Translations under genes and position numbers: made by a program | Source of the DNA: Heterobilharzia americana | Taxonomy: Eukaryota; Platyhelminthes; Trematoda; Strigeidida; Schistosomatidae | DNA: 64,000 nt | NCBI GenBank assembly: GCA_944470555.2 | Contig: OX104130.1 | Span: 4,464,001-4,528,000, forward strand | Reading direction: 5' to 3' | The notes under the pieces: generated by a model | The model's input: only the letters and a program-made list of their open reading frames with translations | Databases searched by the model: none | Told to the model about the DNA's origin: nothing | In this document: one piece after another, positions 1 through 12,195 of the stretch | Position numbering within the stretch: position 1 is the first letter of the stretch | Layout of the letters: each line of letters begins with the position of its first letter

Positions 1-178
1 ATGGGAAACGGCGAGTTGGGTGTCTGAGCTGAGAGTGACATGCAGAAGATCGTGTGAGGAAGAAATGAAATCTTCTAGGGAGTGGTGGAGTCGGATTGAA
101 AAGACTGTAGAGAGGAGAGTGAAATGGCAACGTACTACTGTAGCATTTTTTTTCACTAGGAACAATATGGTCAAATAA
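1..178 (+). mobile_element. RTE/SR2-like retrotransposon, 3' end fragment
   Basis: The stretch aligns by eye with the 3' terminus of the RTE copies at 32590-32765 (+) and 1215-1400 (-): a Gly/Arg-rich segment (GKR..G), an acidic/basic segment and the closing block before 'actaggaac'. It is the C-terminal tail of the reverse transcriptase reading frame plus the short 3' end, with stops in all frames, so it is dead. The 5' part lies left of the window or is missing. Confidence 0.6.
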
Positions 179-720
179 AAACTACATGTATGTAATAACG
201 GTGAATTGCTTGGTGTAAAAGCACAATATCTCACCATTTACTCTTATTTTTAGTGTTTTAGAAGTAATGTGAGGAGACTGACCTCGGGCTTTAAGACGAC
301 TGCCTACTGATTAAATTTATTATGTTGGACTGTACATTTATGAAACGCAGTGCTTAAATGAAACTTACTATGCTTTTGGATACCAATGTAAAGTGAAGCT
401 ACTCAAAAGGAACTGGCCTTAGTTTGTATTTGAATGATCTTAGTAACAACTACAAACCCTGATCAACTTGCCAATCGAAGCTTTTTGTGTAATGAACATC
501 TGTGTACCTGAACTGCTCAGCATTCAATAACGAATTGTCAGGTAAACTTACATTCCTTATTATTCGGAGAGTAAATTACACTATTCAAATATACTAACTC
601 TATAGTAGATACGTTTAAAGAATTCCAAGACATATTCTATAAATAAGTCGAGATGAATAAACGTATCAATATTGTGTATCTACATAAGATAATCTGGTTT
701 ATATTAATCACGAACAGTGG
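179..720. other. no gene seen
   Basis: AT-rich sequence without an open frame of note, splice-flanked exon or recognisable repeat; presumably intronic or intergenic. Confidence 0.5.
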
Positions 721-723
721 CTT

Positions 724-1190
724 GCGGTGGAATATAGGAGTCATGTTTTGTCCTATTTGGGACTAGTCAGTGAGCAATGTTATTCTTATCAAGACTTGAA
801 CTCGAGATCGGTTGCCTTAAACACCAGAACGTTATCTCTTGGGTTACTGAGTCACGACAGCAACTTCTTGTGCGATGCAGGAAACCTTATGCCAATAAAA
901 ACTGACTAGTATGGTATAATCAACAATGCAATAACATAAGCAACGAGATTAGAGTTAAACTCTTGGATAATGCCCTTGTGTTGGGGTTGGAATCTTAGTG
1001 GAAACAACTTGTCTCACTTGGTGGCAGGTACATTCAGTTGACGAATGAGTAACAACTTAGGCAAAATGCGTATCCTAGATTCTATTGTTAGTCCCTTTTC
1101 ATCATTAATATAAAACTGAAACACAGGTAATATCGAGGCTTCTTCACAAGAACTCATATGCCCACACAGACCTATCACAATTTGGTTCAG
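724..1190. mobile_element. Inverted pair of Sm-alpha-type hammerhead SINEs
   Basis: The left copy (724-905) is minus: it has the degenerate hammerhead 'gactagtcccaaatag' (reverse strand, near 735-775) and a tRNA-like head around 795-870. The right copy (about 950-1190) is plus: a tRNA-like head, a decayed hammerhead at 1037-1078 and the family's middle block ('aatatcgaggc') at 1130. The core bases differ from CUGANGA/GAAA, so neither ribozyme should cut. Heads meet in the middle and 3' ends point outward. Confidence 0.6.
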
Positions 1191-1212
1191 TTATTATTGT
1201 TATTGATTACTT

Positions 1213-2150
1213 TTCTCTTGGGTTCCTAGTGGAACATAGGGCTTCAGTAGCACGTCTCTAGTCCACTCTGTTTTCCTCAATCTTTTGAACCTGCCTCCAC
1301 AACTGCCCACAAGCTGTCATTTTTTCCTCACCTGATCTCCATGTCACCCTCGGACGCCCAACTTGCCGTTTCGCACCTGGCGCGTGATGTCTTCGAATGG
1401 TCTTCTGAATGCATGCCCAATCCATCTCCACTTTCTTCTGCATATTTATTAGGCGATAGGTTTTTGCTTCGTTGGTTCGTTCCCAGGGTTCCTTGTTGCT
1501 TATTATTCCTGACCATCTGAGCTTCAGCAATGAGTCAGAGTAGGCAGTTGTTGATGAATGTCTGTAGTTTGTTGGAAATCCCTTTCGTAACGCGCCAAGT
1601 CTCTCAACCATATAGAAGCACTGACTTGACATTAGTGTTGAAAATCCGGATCTTGTTCCTCATGCTGAGTGCAGAAGATATCCACACTGGTTTCAGGCTA
1701 ATGAATGCCTGTCTTGCTTTTCCGATTCTGGCTGCTTTGACATCCTCGTCTGTGCCGCCTGTAGTTGAAACAGTGCTTCCTAGATAGGTGAAGGAAGCTA
1801 CTTCATTTAAGTTTCTCCTATTGATGGTGATTGGATCTTGGTGGTGGTGGTGGTGGCGTTGGTTGGGTATCTTCATCACCTCTGTCTTCTCTACGTTCAC
1901 CTGAAGGAAATCCAGTCTCCGTTCGCTGCCTCTTCTGTCAACTTGTTAGTTTTCGCCTGTAGATCCTCGAGTTTATGCGACATTAGACACAAGTCATCGG
2001 AGAAATCCAAATCTTCTATGATCTTTTACCCAGTCCAGCGTATACCCCTCTTATAGCTCCGGTCGTAGTTCTGAATCCAGCACATCCTTCAGTCTCCGCA
2101 GGATGATGTGGCTTATTATTCTGCTTGGGGTGTACAGTAGCATGATTTTG
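1213..2150 (-). mobile_element. RTE/SR2-like retrotransposon, 5'-truncated and internally deleted
   Basis: Read on the minus strand, this holds the RT C-terminal part: a YLGS segment followed by GGTDEDV and the block leading to 'NVKSVLLYG' (ORF 1900-1604), then the terminal block with WSGIISN and a K/R-G-RP motif (ORF 1632-1258). The end near 1213 carries the conserved 'ttgggttcctagtggaac' terminus shared with copies at 44030 and 50405. Upstream (2150-2000) a piece of the RT palm (RIISHIIL..) is joined out of order to later sequence, so part of the RT is deleted. Frames are broken; it is a relic lying in antisense to nothing recognisable. Confidence 0.75.
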
Positions 2151-2825
2151 TTACCGATTTGATATTACAGTAGCAACATAATCTCATTTTAGATAAATAC
2201 CCTAGAAAGGTGTAATCACTACTGATTACAGTATCCTAGTAAACTATGAATCATTTGAAAGAATGAAAATCAAAAAAAGTAATAGACAAATAAATTGTAA
2301 AAAGTTACATTCATGTGTACACTTGCTTGCAATAAAAGATGATATTTTTTCACAAAGAAAAAAAACTTAGTTTTTACTTCATTTTTCAAGAAATAACATG
2401 TTTTTGTTTTTTAATTCACACTTGAACATTGAACAAACTAAAGAAAGGCGGTTGAGTTAAACAACAGACAACAATACAACTCATATCCTATACATAAGTT
2501 ATATGCATAAATATTGTTTTTAGACTAGAAAATAAGTATTGATGATGAAAAACAGGCAAGAGATTAATAAAACTATAAGTTATTCTGATTATGTTGTCAG
2601 TAGTTTACTTGTTTACCTTTTGTTATGAATGTTTCTTTTGTTTACTTCCAGTAAATATGAGAGAAGTAATCATGATGATAATAATGTATAATACTTACAG
2701 TTTGGATTATGTATACAGTCAAACAAAAACATAAAGATAGAGAACATTTTCGGCATGTAAAATGATTTCTAGATTTGCGCATATTATACAATACATATGT
2801 GTATTGTGTGATGATTGAAGGTGAA
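2151..2825. other. AT-rich tract, no gene seen
   Basis: A/T-rich with A- and T-runs; no exon-like frame or repeat recognised. Confidence 0.5.
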
Positions 2826-3480
2826 ATGAAAATCTTGACCGCGGCCGGATTCGAACCAGCGACCAACGGGTTACCGGCCCGGTGTCATATGAACTGAGGT
2901 ACATGGTTCGATTGCTGGTTGACCAGATTTCTATTTCAATTCAATCACCAAGGTTTTTGTCCAACTACCATGTGAATTCGTGACGTGCTACTATCACATG
3001 ATCTTATTCACACTGGCTGCTGCCTACTCAAAACATTTCATTCCAATCCAAATCTAACTGAATCAGAGAGGGGGAGGATCATTTCGATTATCATTTGACC
3101 ATCTAAGATAGACGTAGTCTGGCAGACTAGTATTTGTACTGGGTGATGATTGAAGGTGAAATGAAAATCTGAACCGCAGCCGACCAAGCTACGGCTTTCT
3201 CAGATGATCAAACGATAATTAGTTTGATGCTCCCCCTTTGATTCAGTTACATTTGGATTGGGATGAGCAGTCCTGACTAGGCAACCAGTGGAAATACGAT
3301 CAAGTGGTAATAACGCTTCATGAATTCACATAATAGTCCAAAATAAAATTTGATCAGGCAGTAATCAGACCTCACAGATGAGTTGATAGAGCACCGGGCC
3401 GGTAACCCGGTGGCCGCTGGTCCGAATCCGGCCACGGTCCAGTATAAATACTAGTCTGCCAAACTTCAGTTTTCTCACAC
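2826..3480. mobile_element. Inverted pair of tRNA-Thr-like SINEs
   Basis: Minus copy head at about 2905-2836: it has a B box ('ggttcgaatcc' on the minus strand) and an anticodon arm CCGGG-CCGGTAA-CCCG. Plus copy head at about 3367-3440 repeats this with 'gagcaccgggccggtaa'. The loop places GGT in the anticodon position, pointing to a threonine tRNA ancestor. Both are followed by the shared tail 'ttcacttcaatcatcac' type, and the short motif 'actagtctgcca' ends the plus copy. These are SINE heads with a pol III promoter, not functional tRNAs (acceptor stem and CCA context absent). Confidence 0.6.
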
Positions 3481-3815
3481 AGTCAGATGATAAACATACA
3501 TTTAAGTAAAAATAATCACCCTAATGTACAGGCAAGCATAACCTCTTTGTTGCGGATATATACACATAAAAAAGTCTAAACCAACGTGATAATACTCAGT
3601 CATAGGGATAAGTGTATTAATTTTACAGTGAAACTAGTTGTTATTTGCTTGCTACTGGACAGGACTGGAATTCAAAATGTGAGTTTCACGTCACATGTGG
3701 CTTATTAGCTAAATGCATCTATATCCTAGTGAGATGTTGCTTTATTCGGTGTTCGAACCTTATATCAAAAACAATGGGAAATTACAAGTATCAGTTAATT
3801 GGAAAAAAAAATCTT
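3481..3815. other. no gene seen
   Basis: Unique-looking AT-rich sequence; the small frame at 3645-3830 has no recognisable motif. Confidence 0.4.
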
Positions 3816-3819
3816 TTGC

Positions 3820-3970
3820 ACAAGAGGTAACTTAGTGGATAACGTTTTTACGACGGGTTTGAGTCTCAGTCGGAATAATATCAGTCATTAGGGTTTAGGT
3901 ACATTCAACTGACGATTATGTCCTATATAGGACTAAATAAGCATTCCAGATTTCACTGTTAGCCATCTAT
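3820..3970 (+). mobile_element. Sm-alpha-type hammerhead SINE, plus
   Basis: tRNA-like head (3825-3880, degenerate B box 'gggtttgagtc') followed at 3905-3950 by the hammerhead block 'ctgacgattatgtcc' with loop and 'aggacta', then the family tail 'gattccactg'-like sequence. The GAAA strand is mutated to TAAA-like, so the ribozyme is probably inactive. Confidence 0.6.
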
Positions 3971-4478
3971 AAGGAAGTTGTAACAGTCACCTTATAGAAA
4001 AGCTGAGAATTCAACAGGAGTTGATTAATTCTATGCAGAATAACACAACGTGATATTACAAGTATCAATAAATAGTTATTCTATCCAACATGAATGGAAT
4101 GTTATGTAGAAACATGCAGACACACATACATGTTAACAATATAAATCCCACCATGGCCTGATTATAAACCCTCAAGTGTGGAATATTATACTTCTTCGCA
4201 TATACATTTCAGTATTCTTAGTAAGGTGTTCACAAATCAGAATAGATGGAAAAATGAAAAGTAATATATTTAATAAATAAGCATTGTATAATGTAATGTA
4301 ATAAAGTTTGAATCAAACTGTAATCTCAAGTTCTTATATGAGAAAAGTCTATAGTCTATCAAAAACCAGTGAAGATAATGACTTTGTCTAAATACTGCTA
4401 ACTTTGTTACATCTTTCATCTACTTCATTATATATATATCACATATTCAAGAAAAAACACTTTTTACTGGATGAATCT
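3971..4478. other. no gene seen
   Basis: AT-rich, no coding or repeat signal recognised. Confidence 0.4.
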
Positions 4479-4610
4479 GAATCGTAACAGGGTTCGGTCC
4501 CACAAATTGTAGGTTACCGGCCCATTTCCGCCAGTTCGAACCCTGTTACGGCTAAGATTTTCACTTCAAGATCAAATATCAGCTAGTATCAATAGAATCA
4601 GTCTGTCAAA
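4479..4610. repeat. Small fold-back tRNA-SINE remnant
   Basis: 'cgtaacagggttcg' at about 4483-4496 is the reverse complement of 'cgaaccctgttacg' near 4537-4550, and the right side carries a tRNA T-arm-like 'gttcgaaccc' and the SINE tail 'gattttcacttcaagatca'. It looks like a collapsed head-to-head pair of the tRNA-Thr-like SINE. Confidence 0.5.
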
Positions 4611-5129
4611 GCCATGGCTGTCATTTTAGGTAGTTACACTGATAAAAAGAAACATTTTATCTTCTAGTTTCATAAATCCTCCGTTTGCTTATGTGTATTT
4701 CATTTAAGGTCTCATTATCATCTTTTACACTTCAAGATATTGTTGAATCATTGGTGTTTTAAACCCAACTTGCTGAGCAATTTTAACAGTAAGAATAATT
4801 TAGATCTATATGAAACCTTTGAATTTAACATTCTAGTTAAGTATATGTCTTTCGTATCAGGATTCATCAAAGATCCTTCAAAAACTTGTCCTAAGTAAAA
4901 GAATTTCTTAGAAATGAAATCACCATCCTTTTTCTAGGAATTATTTCAGCTAAATTTACGTGTTTCTATATACTAAAAGACCCTCATAAGAAACCTTAGA
5001 TCTCTGAAGCCTTTTACAACCAGTCGTATTACTTCAAAGTTTCGAGAAAAACCACATGAATCTATGTGTCAGTATTAGATTGATTGAAGAGGCAAAACAT
5101 ATAAGATATGCTCTTCTAGTAAGGACTAG

Positions 5130-5131
<2 letters not shown>
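4611..5131. other. no gene seen
   Basis: No exon, repeat or structure recognised. Confidence 0.4.

Positions 5132-5168
<37 letters not shown>
5132..5168. repeat. (AT)n microsatellite
   Basis: About 18 uninterrupted AT units. Confidence 0.95.
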
Positions 5169-5170
<2 letters not shown>

Positions 5171-5199
5171 AATCGTTGCGTAAATTGTGGTGAAAATGT

Positions 5200-6760
5200 T
5201 TATTTCAGGATATGGTTTTTCACGGTAAGTTGTTCTCTGAACCAGGGCTTTAGTTGGTAAACGTTTTAGTATCATGCTAGACATGATCACCGGTGTATCA
5301 GAGCATCACAATGAAGTGAATTAATTGTGCATGTATTTTTATATCATGCAACTCTGTTTGACTGTGATTTGATTGGTCACTTGTTGAGTGTGTAGGTGTA
5401 TGCTGGACCTGATTGGTTGATTCCCCTTCTCTACTTTTCTGAGAGTGATGTACAACTATGTGATCAGTTGATTTCTTTTGTTTACTTCCAGTACGTTGTT
5501 TTCGCTTCGTTATGATTAGCTCACTCTTTTGATTCGAATGAATTGATGGGGAATGTGTTGTTCTGATTACTTGAGGCAAATAAGCGGTTTTACGGTTGAC
5601 TACCAAGTATATCAGATTCATCCAAATTCGTCAATGCCAATGGGCAAGTCGCTGAAGTTTGGTTCATCAAACTTTGGGTTAACAATAATAATAGTAGGGG
5701 TAATGATTTGGTTTCATTGAGTAAACATTTTTATATGAGTCTAGTTGTCAAATAGTAATAATTGGTATGTATTAATTAAGTTAGATCACGTGAACTTGTG
5801 GCTAATTTAAGTCATTCACTGCTACGGCATATCACATTTCAATTTGAAGGTTGTGGCGAATATTTGTAGCTCAGAGAATAGAATGTTCAAGGAGACACTT
5901 GATGCAAACAAAAAAAGGAAGGATCATCAATCTGTTAGATTAGGATGACGGATTTTCAACTAGCAAAACTCCCGAACCGAAGACCAGTTAGTACAAACGG
6001 AATTTCCCTTTCTTAGTTATACTGCATTATTTCAGATGACTGGGTTAGTCGTGAGGCATTCATTGTCGCTCTAGACACATCAGCACAAAAACTTTAATAG
6101 TAAGTGACCTGTCAATATCTCTCCGTGAGTGATTCAGTAGCTTGCCCTGATGAACTGGTTTGTGATTGGTTGTTTCTTTCTATAATTGTGTCATTCACGG
6201 CACAGATTTTCCCATTGGTTGTTTCTCTACCTGACTTATGACCTTGTGGCTGTTTAACACTTTTCTTATTAATTGATAGATTTAGTCTACATCTATACAT
6301 TTATTGATTGCTGACTGACTTGAATGTCAAGCTTCTGTGAATTCTCTGATATTCTTTGTGTTTCCTCTCTTCGTCCAAGATTTCTACACTGTCTAAAATT
6401 GAATTCATGTCCACAGTTGTTCACGTAAATGATATAAGCGTCGGAATGTCAAGACATCTAATAGCCAGTTGAAATTTATATAAACAAAAGCGACTAGGGT
6501 GACCATTTTGTCCAGTGCGGTGTTGATCGCAGTTATTGCAGTCGGTTTTGTAAATGAAATATGATTTGGCTTCTTAGCTAGATGTATCATTTGGTTTGAA
6601 GAGAATTTGTTTCTTCATCAGTCACACCAATTTCAAGTGGCCTCAGCAATCATTTGGTGATTTCTAATACGTTCTGTATATACAGCAGAGTGACCTATTT
6701 TCTTATTCCTTTGAGTGGTTTTGTAGTTGATGATGAACGAGATAAACAGGTTCTGATGAA
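5200..6760 (-). mobile_element. Penelope-like element, 3' part, degenerate
   Basis: Read on the minus strand, the segment near 6420-6300 encodes a CGHEFN-like block followed by a Val-Glu-Ile-Leu-Asp run, which matches the same block in the PLE at 49010-48900 and is typical of the C-terminal GIY-YIG endonuclease region of PLEs. Downstream, 5300-5205 carries the PLE-type hammerhead sequence with 'ggttcagagaaca' after it. The frames at 6590-6405, 6300-6112 and 5621-5298 are short and separated by stops, so the copy is dead. The RT part is not visible. Confidence 0.55.
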
Positions 6761-8740
6761 GTCTAGTAGGACAGATAAGTCAGATATCATCAAGACAAAT
6801 ATCAAGTAATTTCCTTCATTTTTGAATCAAGTTGTTGCACTGCAGTGCGTATTTGCTCTTTAGAACCCTAATCTACCGGAAAATCTAACTAACTCATATT
6901 AGCAAAGAACAATACGCTAGTTAGAGCAAGTCAACCAGACAGGGTCAAACCTCTCCTTCCCATATCTTTGAGTCACCAGATCACATCAAGAAAGTGCCAG
7001 CCAATCACGAGAAGGCCCCCCACGCATCAATTCATTCAAACAGGATGCGTCAACCCATAACAACGAAGTAACTACAAATCACTTAAAATAAACAGAAGAT
7101 ATCAACCAATCATATAAATAAATGCACAACAGCCTCAGAAAATTCGGGTTAAAGACTCTATTCAATGAAATAGAGAGAAAACAGATTTTGTTGGCTTGCG
7201 AATATGAAAATGGCTTCGGTGATCAACTTGTCCTAACAAAAAGTTTCCATATGTTATATGTGACAACTAATTTGTTAATGAACGAAACCAAACAAACAAA
7301 ACACACTTCTCAAACAAACATGAAGAACGATCATTTTAACTGTGCAAAATTGTCTATCTAGACATTCACAAAATAATTCTATCCAACTCAATTTCTGTCA
7401 CACAAACATTTTACACAACTAACAAACTTGCAAATCCTCTAGTCAAAGACAAATCCTCACATCAGAAGATCGTCTTTGTCATGTCACATGGACTACTGAG
7501 CAAATATGGAAGATGTTCACATCAAAATAATATGCAGGTTGCATGTGAAGTTTTGTGGAGTAGTTGAGGTAGTTGAAATACAAGAGTGTCTCATTCACGA
7601 ACAGAATTACAACCGAGAAAGACGATTCAAACAAAATCTGACATATCAAATACATACATCTTAACAAATCACAGATTCTCGGTACACACGATCAAAATCC
7701 AAAACATGACATTTTCACTGGATGAAGGATAGATGAGAAGAATCTCTCCTACCAGTTATCGGAAAATGAGTAGAATTGGATGGTATGCATGCTGTTATCT
7801 GAAATAGGTTACTCCACACTAACCTACTATTTACAACTAGCACTCTGTTGATCCGACAACTAGAGTGCTTACAAACAACTCTCAGTATATGTGCAATCGT
7901 CCTACAAAGTTGTTGAGACCGTTGACAGGATCATGAGGAGATATGATATCGTTCGATATGGGTGAATGACAATACAGACAATGGTATGATTTCAAAGATG
8001 ATAAGTTGATTAAACTTCTGGATGTTCTTATTTCCCATATGAAAGAGGTTAATAAATTGTAAATAAAGTACCATTTTCCTTAATAAATACGTTGTCTTTT
8101 ATATGCTTGATTCTGATTGGTCAGTGCATACTGGAACGTGATTGGCCGTCAATAAAGCTTAGTCCTACCGATGAATAATTTGATGGAAGAAATTTTATTT
8201 CAACTAGCTGCTCATTAATATCCTCACACTAATGTATGTAGCAGTTTCAAGAAAATGATCTGTTGGGTAGATATAACAAGTGAGTTAGAATTTTACTGAG
8301 GTTGCAGGAATGATATATTTCTAGTTAGGAATCATGAGAGTAATGTCCATTCACTCAGCAATCGCCTCTTTATTTGAGACAAAAAATAAGGATACTATCA
8401 ATTTGTTTTATGTCTCATTGGTAAGATAAGTGGGTGGGACTATAAAAAGGAATGTGCATTGGTAAACATAATCATCTGGTAAATGTCCTTGCTTGTTTAA
8501 GTTTTATTCCGTTACAAAATAATCGAAATTTAGGATAATGTTTGTTTTATCGGGTAAGAGTTGTTTTCTCAGACAACACCTTCGATGAAAAGCTCGATGT
8601 TATTCATCATCTATCCAGTGGTAAAGTATATCCTGTACATTTCCTAGGTAAACGTATGAAAGTATGTAAATCACACAGGGAATAGCCTTCAAGAAATATA
8701 TCCATTATCATTTTTAACTATTTGAGACAGCCATGATTCG
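6761..8740. other. no gene recognised; CCAATCA-rich stretch
   Basis: Several 'ccaatca' or reverse 'tgattgg' motifs occur (6993, 7105, 8116, 8140), as they do in the 3' parts of PLE copies here, so old PLE tail sequence is likely. The frame 7122-7361 has no recognisable domain. I see no splice-bounded exon. Confidence 0.35.
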
Positions 8741-9060
8741 TCACAATAGTATTGATACTAGATAGTGATTGAAGGTGAAGTGATAATTATGACCATTGCC
8801 GGACTCGAACCATCTACCACTGGGTCTCTGGCCCGATGCTCCACCGAATGATCTACAAGACTGGACTTTAATCACCAAGAGTTTTGACCGACTAGCTTTA
8901 CCAACTGAGCTATGAGGCTGAACTGTTGACCAGATTTTCATTTCATTTCATTCAGTTAGCTTTGAAATAGGATAAGAACTCCTGACTACGCAGCGAATGT
9001 GAGTATGATCAAGCAATAGTAAAACATCATGAATTCACACACTAGTCCGTCGCGAATATC
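8741..9060 (-). mobile_element. Dimeric tRNA-headed SINE
   Basis: On the minus strand two tRNA-like modules follow each other. The first has the A box 'atagctcagttggtaaagc' (about 8912-8890) but no good B box. The second has an A-box-like 'gatcattcggtggagc' and a B box 'ggttcgagtcc' (about 8855-8800). They are followed by the tail 'cacttcaccttcaatcac' shared with the SINEs at 2826-3480 and 56380-56800. Confidence 0.55.
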
Positions 9061-9089
9061 ACAGTTAACCTCAGTAGGACAAACAATCG

Positions 9090-9300
9090 ATATAAATATG
9101 TAGGATATGACAAAATTTAGGCAGAAGCAACCAATCATTTCTAGGTCTTCAGGATAAGCTATAAAACCACTACAGAAGTAATCCTTATAGCTGACTTCTT
9201 TCAGAAGTGTGCTGATAATGTTGTCTAGAATGACAATAAAAGCTTAACAATTAAACTATTCAGTTCAGAGAAGACAATACCATCAAAATCATCCTCGTGA
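9090..9300 (+). mobile_element. PLE 3' end with hammerhead-like motif
   Basis: CTGATAA at 9212-9218 is followed by a 6-bp stem II (TTGTC/GACAA), AAAAGC and, after a loop, 'cagttcagagaa', the block that follows the cleavage site in all PLE-type hammerheads of this window. One core base (G to A) and the GAAA strand are altered, so cleavage is doubtful. Confidence 0.5.
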
Positions 9301-10240
9301 CCTACAAATATTCTCCATCTTCTTAATGTTCAGTTGGTTGTGTACCTTCTAGAAAAACCAGAATGTATACCAAATTGATTTCATATAGTATCTACATAAA
9401 ACTGAGATGTGCAGTTTAGAAGCATCATTTGATGTAATCAATTCTCATACAATTACTTTGTTAAGAATAATAAATAGTTTGTGGAAAAGGGTACATATTT
9501 ACATTCAAAGAAACATTTTAAACAAGATTTATAAATGAAAACATTTTATAACCAAATAAAATGTTAAAAGCTTTAAAGTAAAGACTAAACGATATCCTAC
9601 TAACTCTTAGCTTGACTTCTTATATAAATCAGTTTATCTGTTCCTGTAGAGTAAACTGCATAAGGTATACGATTTAAGCAGATTCATCTCTACGTTGAAA
9701 AACACTTACTGGTTTGGTTTTGAAGAGATGACTTGAAAGAGTTGAAGAATTCTATCTTAAGCTGTCTGGTAGACGTATCAAGTATCATAAAGATGCTACT
9801 AAAACTCTTACTGTAGTACTTTATATTCGTAAAATGAATATCATATGTAGCTCACCAACGCTTACTCAATAAAGTTAAGTTTATAGAAATAAAATTCATC
9901 AAAGCTGAACTTTACACTCAGAAGGAATATGTTTATGTATAATTCCTCTTTTGACCCTTCAATAAACGAAAGACCTCTCTTGTCTTCCTAATTCTTTATC
10001 TGTATGTGTATATCATGTTAATATTGACAAAAAAAAATCCATTTCAGTACAGTTCCTAAATGATATTCCAATTTTGAAAAAGGGATATACTTTGTTTCAA
10101 TTGTTTTTGATAGAGTAAAGTTATCACCAACACTGAAAGACTGTAGATACAATGAAACAGTATTCAGTGAAAAGTTTATCCTCAACACAAAGACTGATCG
10201 CAGAACTACCAGTGAGCAAAAGCTTTTCGACAAAACGCTA
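9301..10240. other. no gene seen
   Basis: AT-rich; the minus frame 10263-10018 overlaps the start of PLE tail sequence and has no domain I recognise. Confidence 0.4.
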
Positions 10241-10450
10241 AGTCCTGAACAATAACAAAACAATCAAAGGAAACAACCAATCACAAACCACTTCATCAAG
10301 GAAAGCTACTAAATCAGTCATGGAAAGATACTGACACCTCACATCATACTGAAGTTAATGGTGATGATGTCACCTAGGAAGACGATGAAAGCTGCACGAT
10401 TAAACAAGCCAGTTCAGAGAATACAATGCAACTAAGACTTTGATGAATGC
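10241..10450 (+). mobile_element. PLE 3' end with hammerhead-like motif
   Basis: Contains 'aacaaccaatcac', then 'gtgatgatgtc' (10361) with a short stem and 'gatgaaagc', then 'cagttcagagaa' near 10412. Same order as the PLE ends at 9205, 47795, 48712 and 52720. Confidence 0.5.
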
Positions 10451-10539
10451 AAGTTGATTGAAGGCCAGTTAGCCTGCTTGACCTAGGTTTCATACTTGTT
10501 GGTAATCTTCAGAAAGGTGTATCCACTACTTCGGGAGAA

Positions 10540-10640
10540 GTAATATCCCATCTAGGTCTCGAACCCGCGTCACACTGTACTGTAGCCAGCGATTTTGCCG
10601 TTGAGCTTTTTGGGCCACAAATCGCTTACTTTGGAATTGG
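10540..10640 (-). mobile_element. tRNA-headed SINE, third type
   Basis: Minus strand reads 'gtggcccaaaaagctc', a short variable arm and a B box 'gggttcgagacc'. Same layout as the copy at 11360-11460 but diverged. Confidence 0.4.
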
Positions 10641-11275
10641 ATTAGATACACTGACTGATCACTGAAGAGTAACTAGTTCCACATTGTCTAGTCAGGAGTG
10701 AGCACAGATATCTATCTACCGTTTCATAATGCGGTTACCATGGTAGCATACTCACCATAGCTATGTACTTCAACTTATGCTAGTTGTTTGGTTGAAGTGT
10801 ATTTAATCCATTCCAAGAGGAGGTCAACCCCGACCAGCACTTTATGCGGGACATCAGTTCCCCTGGGTCTGCCGATACACTTTTCTGATGACTACTAAAA
10901 AGTACAAAACGTAAGCCAATGAAAGCCTTCCTTTTATTGCGCCCAACCAACTGAAAAGTGAGTAATCTAGTCCCTTCACCTATATTATGAACTGATTACA
11001 CTCGATATAAGGACATACTGACTTATTCTATTGATTAATTATGTAATCCCAAACATACACTTTGAAAACTGATAGGTTATGCATAAGTCGTTTAAACTTA
11101 AGGAAAAGAATTATTTAAATAAACGCCTTTGTTAGGTTTAAATGTACACAAGAAAAGCAATACAGTTATGTGATTACAGTTCATGTATTTTATGACTGGT
11201 TGACCTATTGTCTTATCGATTAGGTGTTTATCAATAGTTCATTATGATTACACCATTATTATGTTAGTTGGATGG
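10641..11275. other. no gene seen
   Basis: Mixed sequence, possibly tail of neighbouring SINEs; nothing coding. Confidence 0.35.
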
Positions 11276-11465
11276 ATACAATCGGCAGGAAGCCAACTGT
11301 GCTTGATCGAAGTTTCGTACCTGTTTGCACTCATCTGCAAGAAGTATCTGCAACCTCGATGGAACTGATTTCCCGCCTAGGATTCGAACCCGCATAACCT
11401 AGTGCTCTGTGATTCAGAGACGTTACAACTAAGCTATTGGGGCCACGACTGACCTCATATAAGAC
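11276..11465 (-). mobile_element. tRNA-headed SINE, third type
   Basis: Minus strand: A box 'aatagcttagttgtaacg' (about 11440-11423), B box 'gcgggttcgaatcc' (about 11392-11379), then a tail running to about 11276. The head resembles a decayed tRNA; it lacks the tail block of the tRNA-Thr-like SINE, so I keep it separate. Confidence 0.45.
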
Positions 11466-12032
11466 TGGATGAAAACATTGATTGGTGTCTACAGGGTAAC
11501 CAATCAGCTTACTCCCTTAATATGTAAGAGACTTGACTGTCATTTCAAATTGCTTCAAAAAAGATGGCTCACAGTGTTGGACGATGTTCTATTTCGAAAA
11601 AATTTTGTTATAAGCCTTCAATGACCTCATCAGTCACTTCAGCGGTTTGTACAGGATGTCCAACCACAATCCAGATATAAGAGTAGAGCTTGTACAGTTT
11701 AGTGGAATATACTTTTTTATTAGATACGGTTATCTGATACAACTCAAAGTGATGTCGCCTTATTTACTGGGTCAGGTTTAAGTCACAGTTTTTTGCCTCA
11801 TAAACATATCAAATTACTATGATATTGTGCGCTTATATGGGCGCAATCGAAACAGTTATACTGCACTACTATGCAATATGTCAATTCAAATCAACCTTAT
11901 CAATCACCATCCATTGTGCTTCTGAAGACTGTCGACAAACAAAGCTTGTAATTCCTAGAATCAGTTCATGAAGTCTTCCACCACTGTAAATTGTGTGAAT
12001 CTGAAGTAATCGAACTTAGCATGAATACTTCA
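11466..12032. other. no gene seen
   Basis: Nothing recognised. Confidence 0.35.
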
Positions 12033-12152
12033 ATAGTAGTAGTAGTAGTGGGAGTGTGAGTAGTAGTAGTCGTCGTGTGAGTATGAGTGTGAGTAGTAGT
12101 AGCAGTGTGAGTGGTATTAGTGTGAGTAGTAGTAACAGTAATAGTAATAGTG

Positions 12153-12195
<43 letters not shown>

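Noticed and set aside
2836..2905. tRNA-Thr gene on the minus strand
   Set aside because: The acceptor stem and A box are poor, and the sequence continues into the SINE tail.
5298..5621. Minus-strand frame of 107 codons as a host gene
   Set aside because: It lies in the 3' part of a PLE remnant, next to its hammerhead end, and shows only low-complexity Ser/Gln/His sequence.
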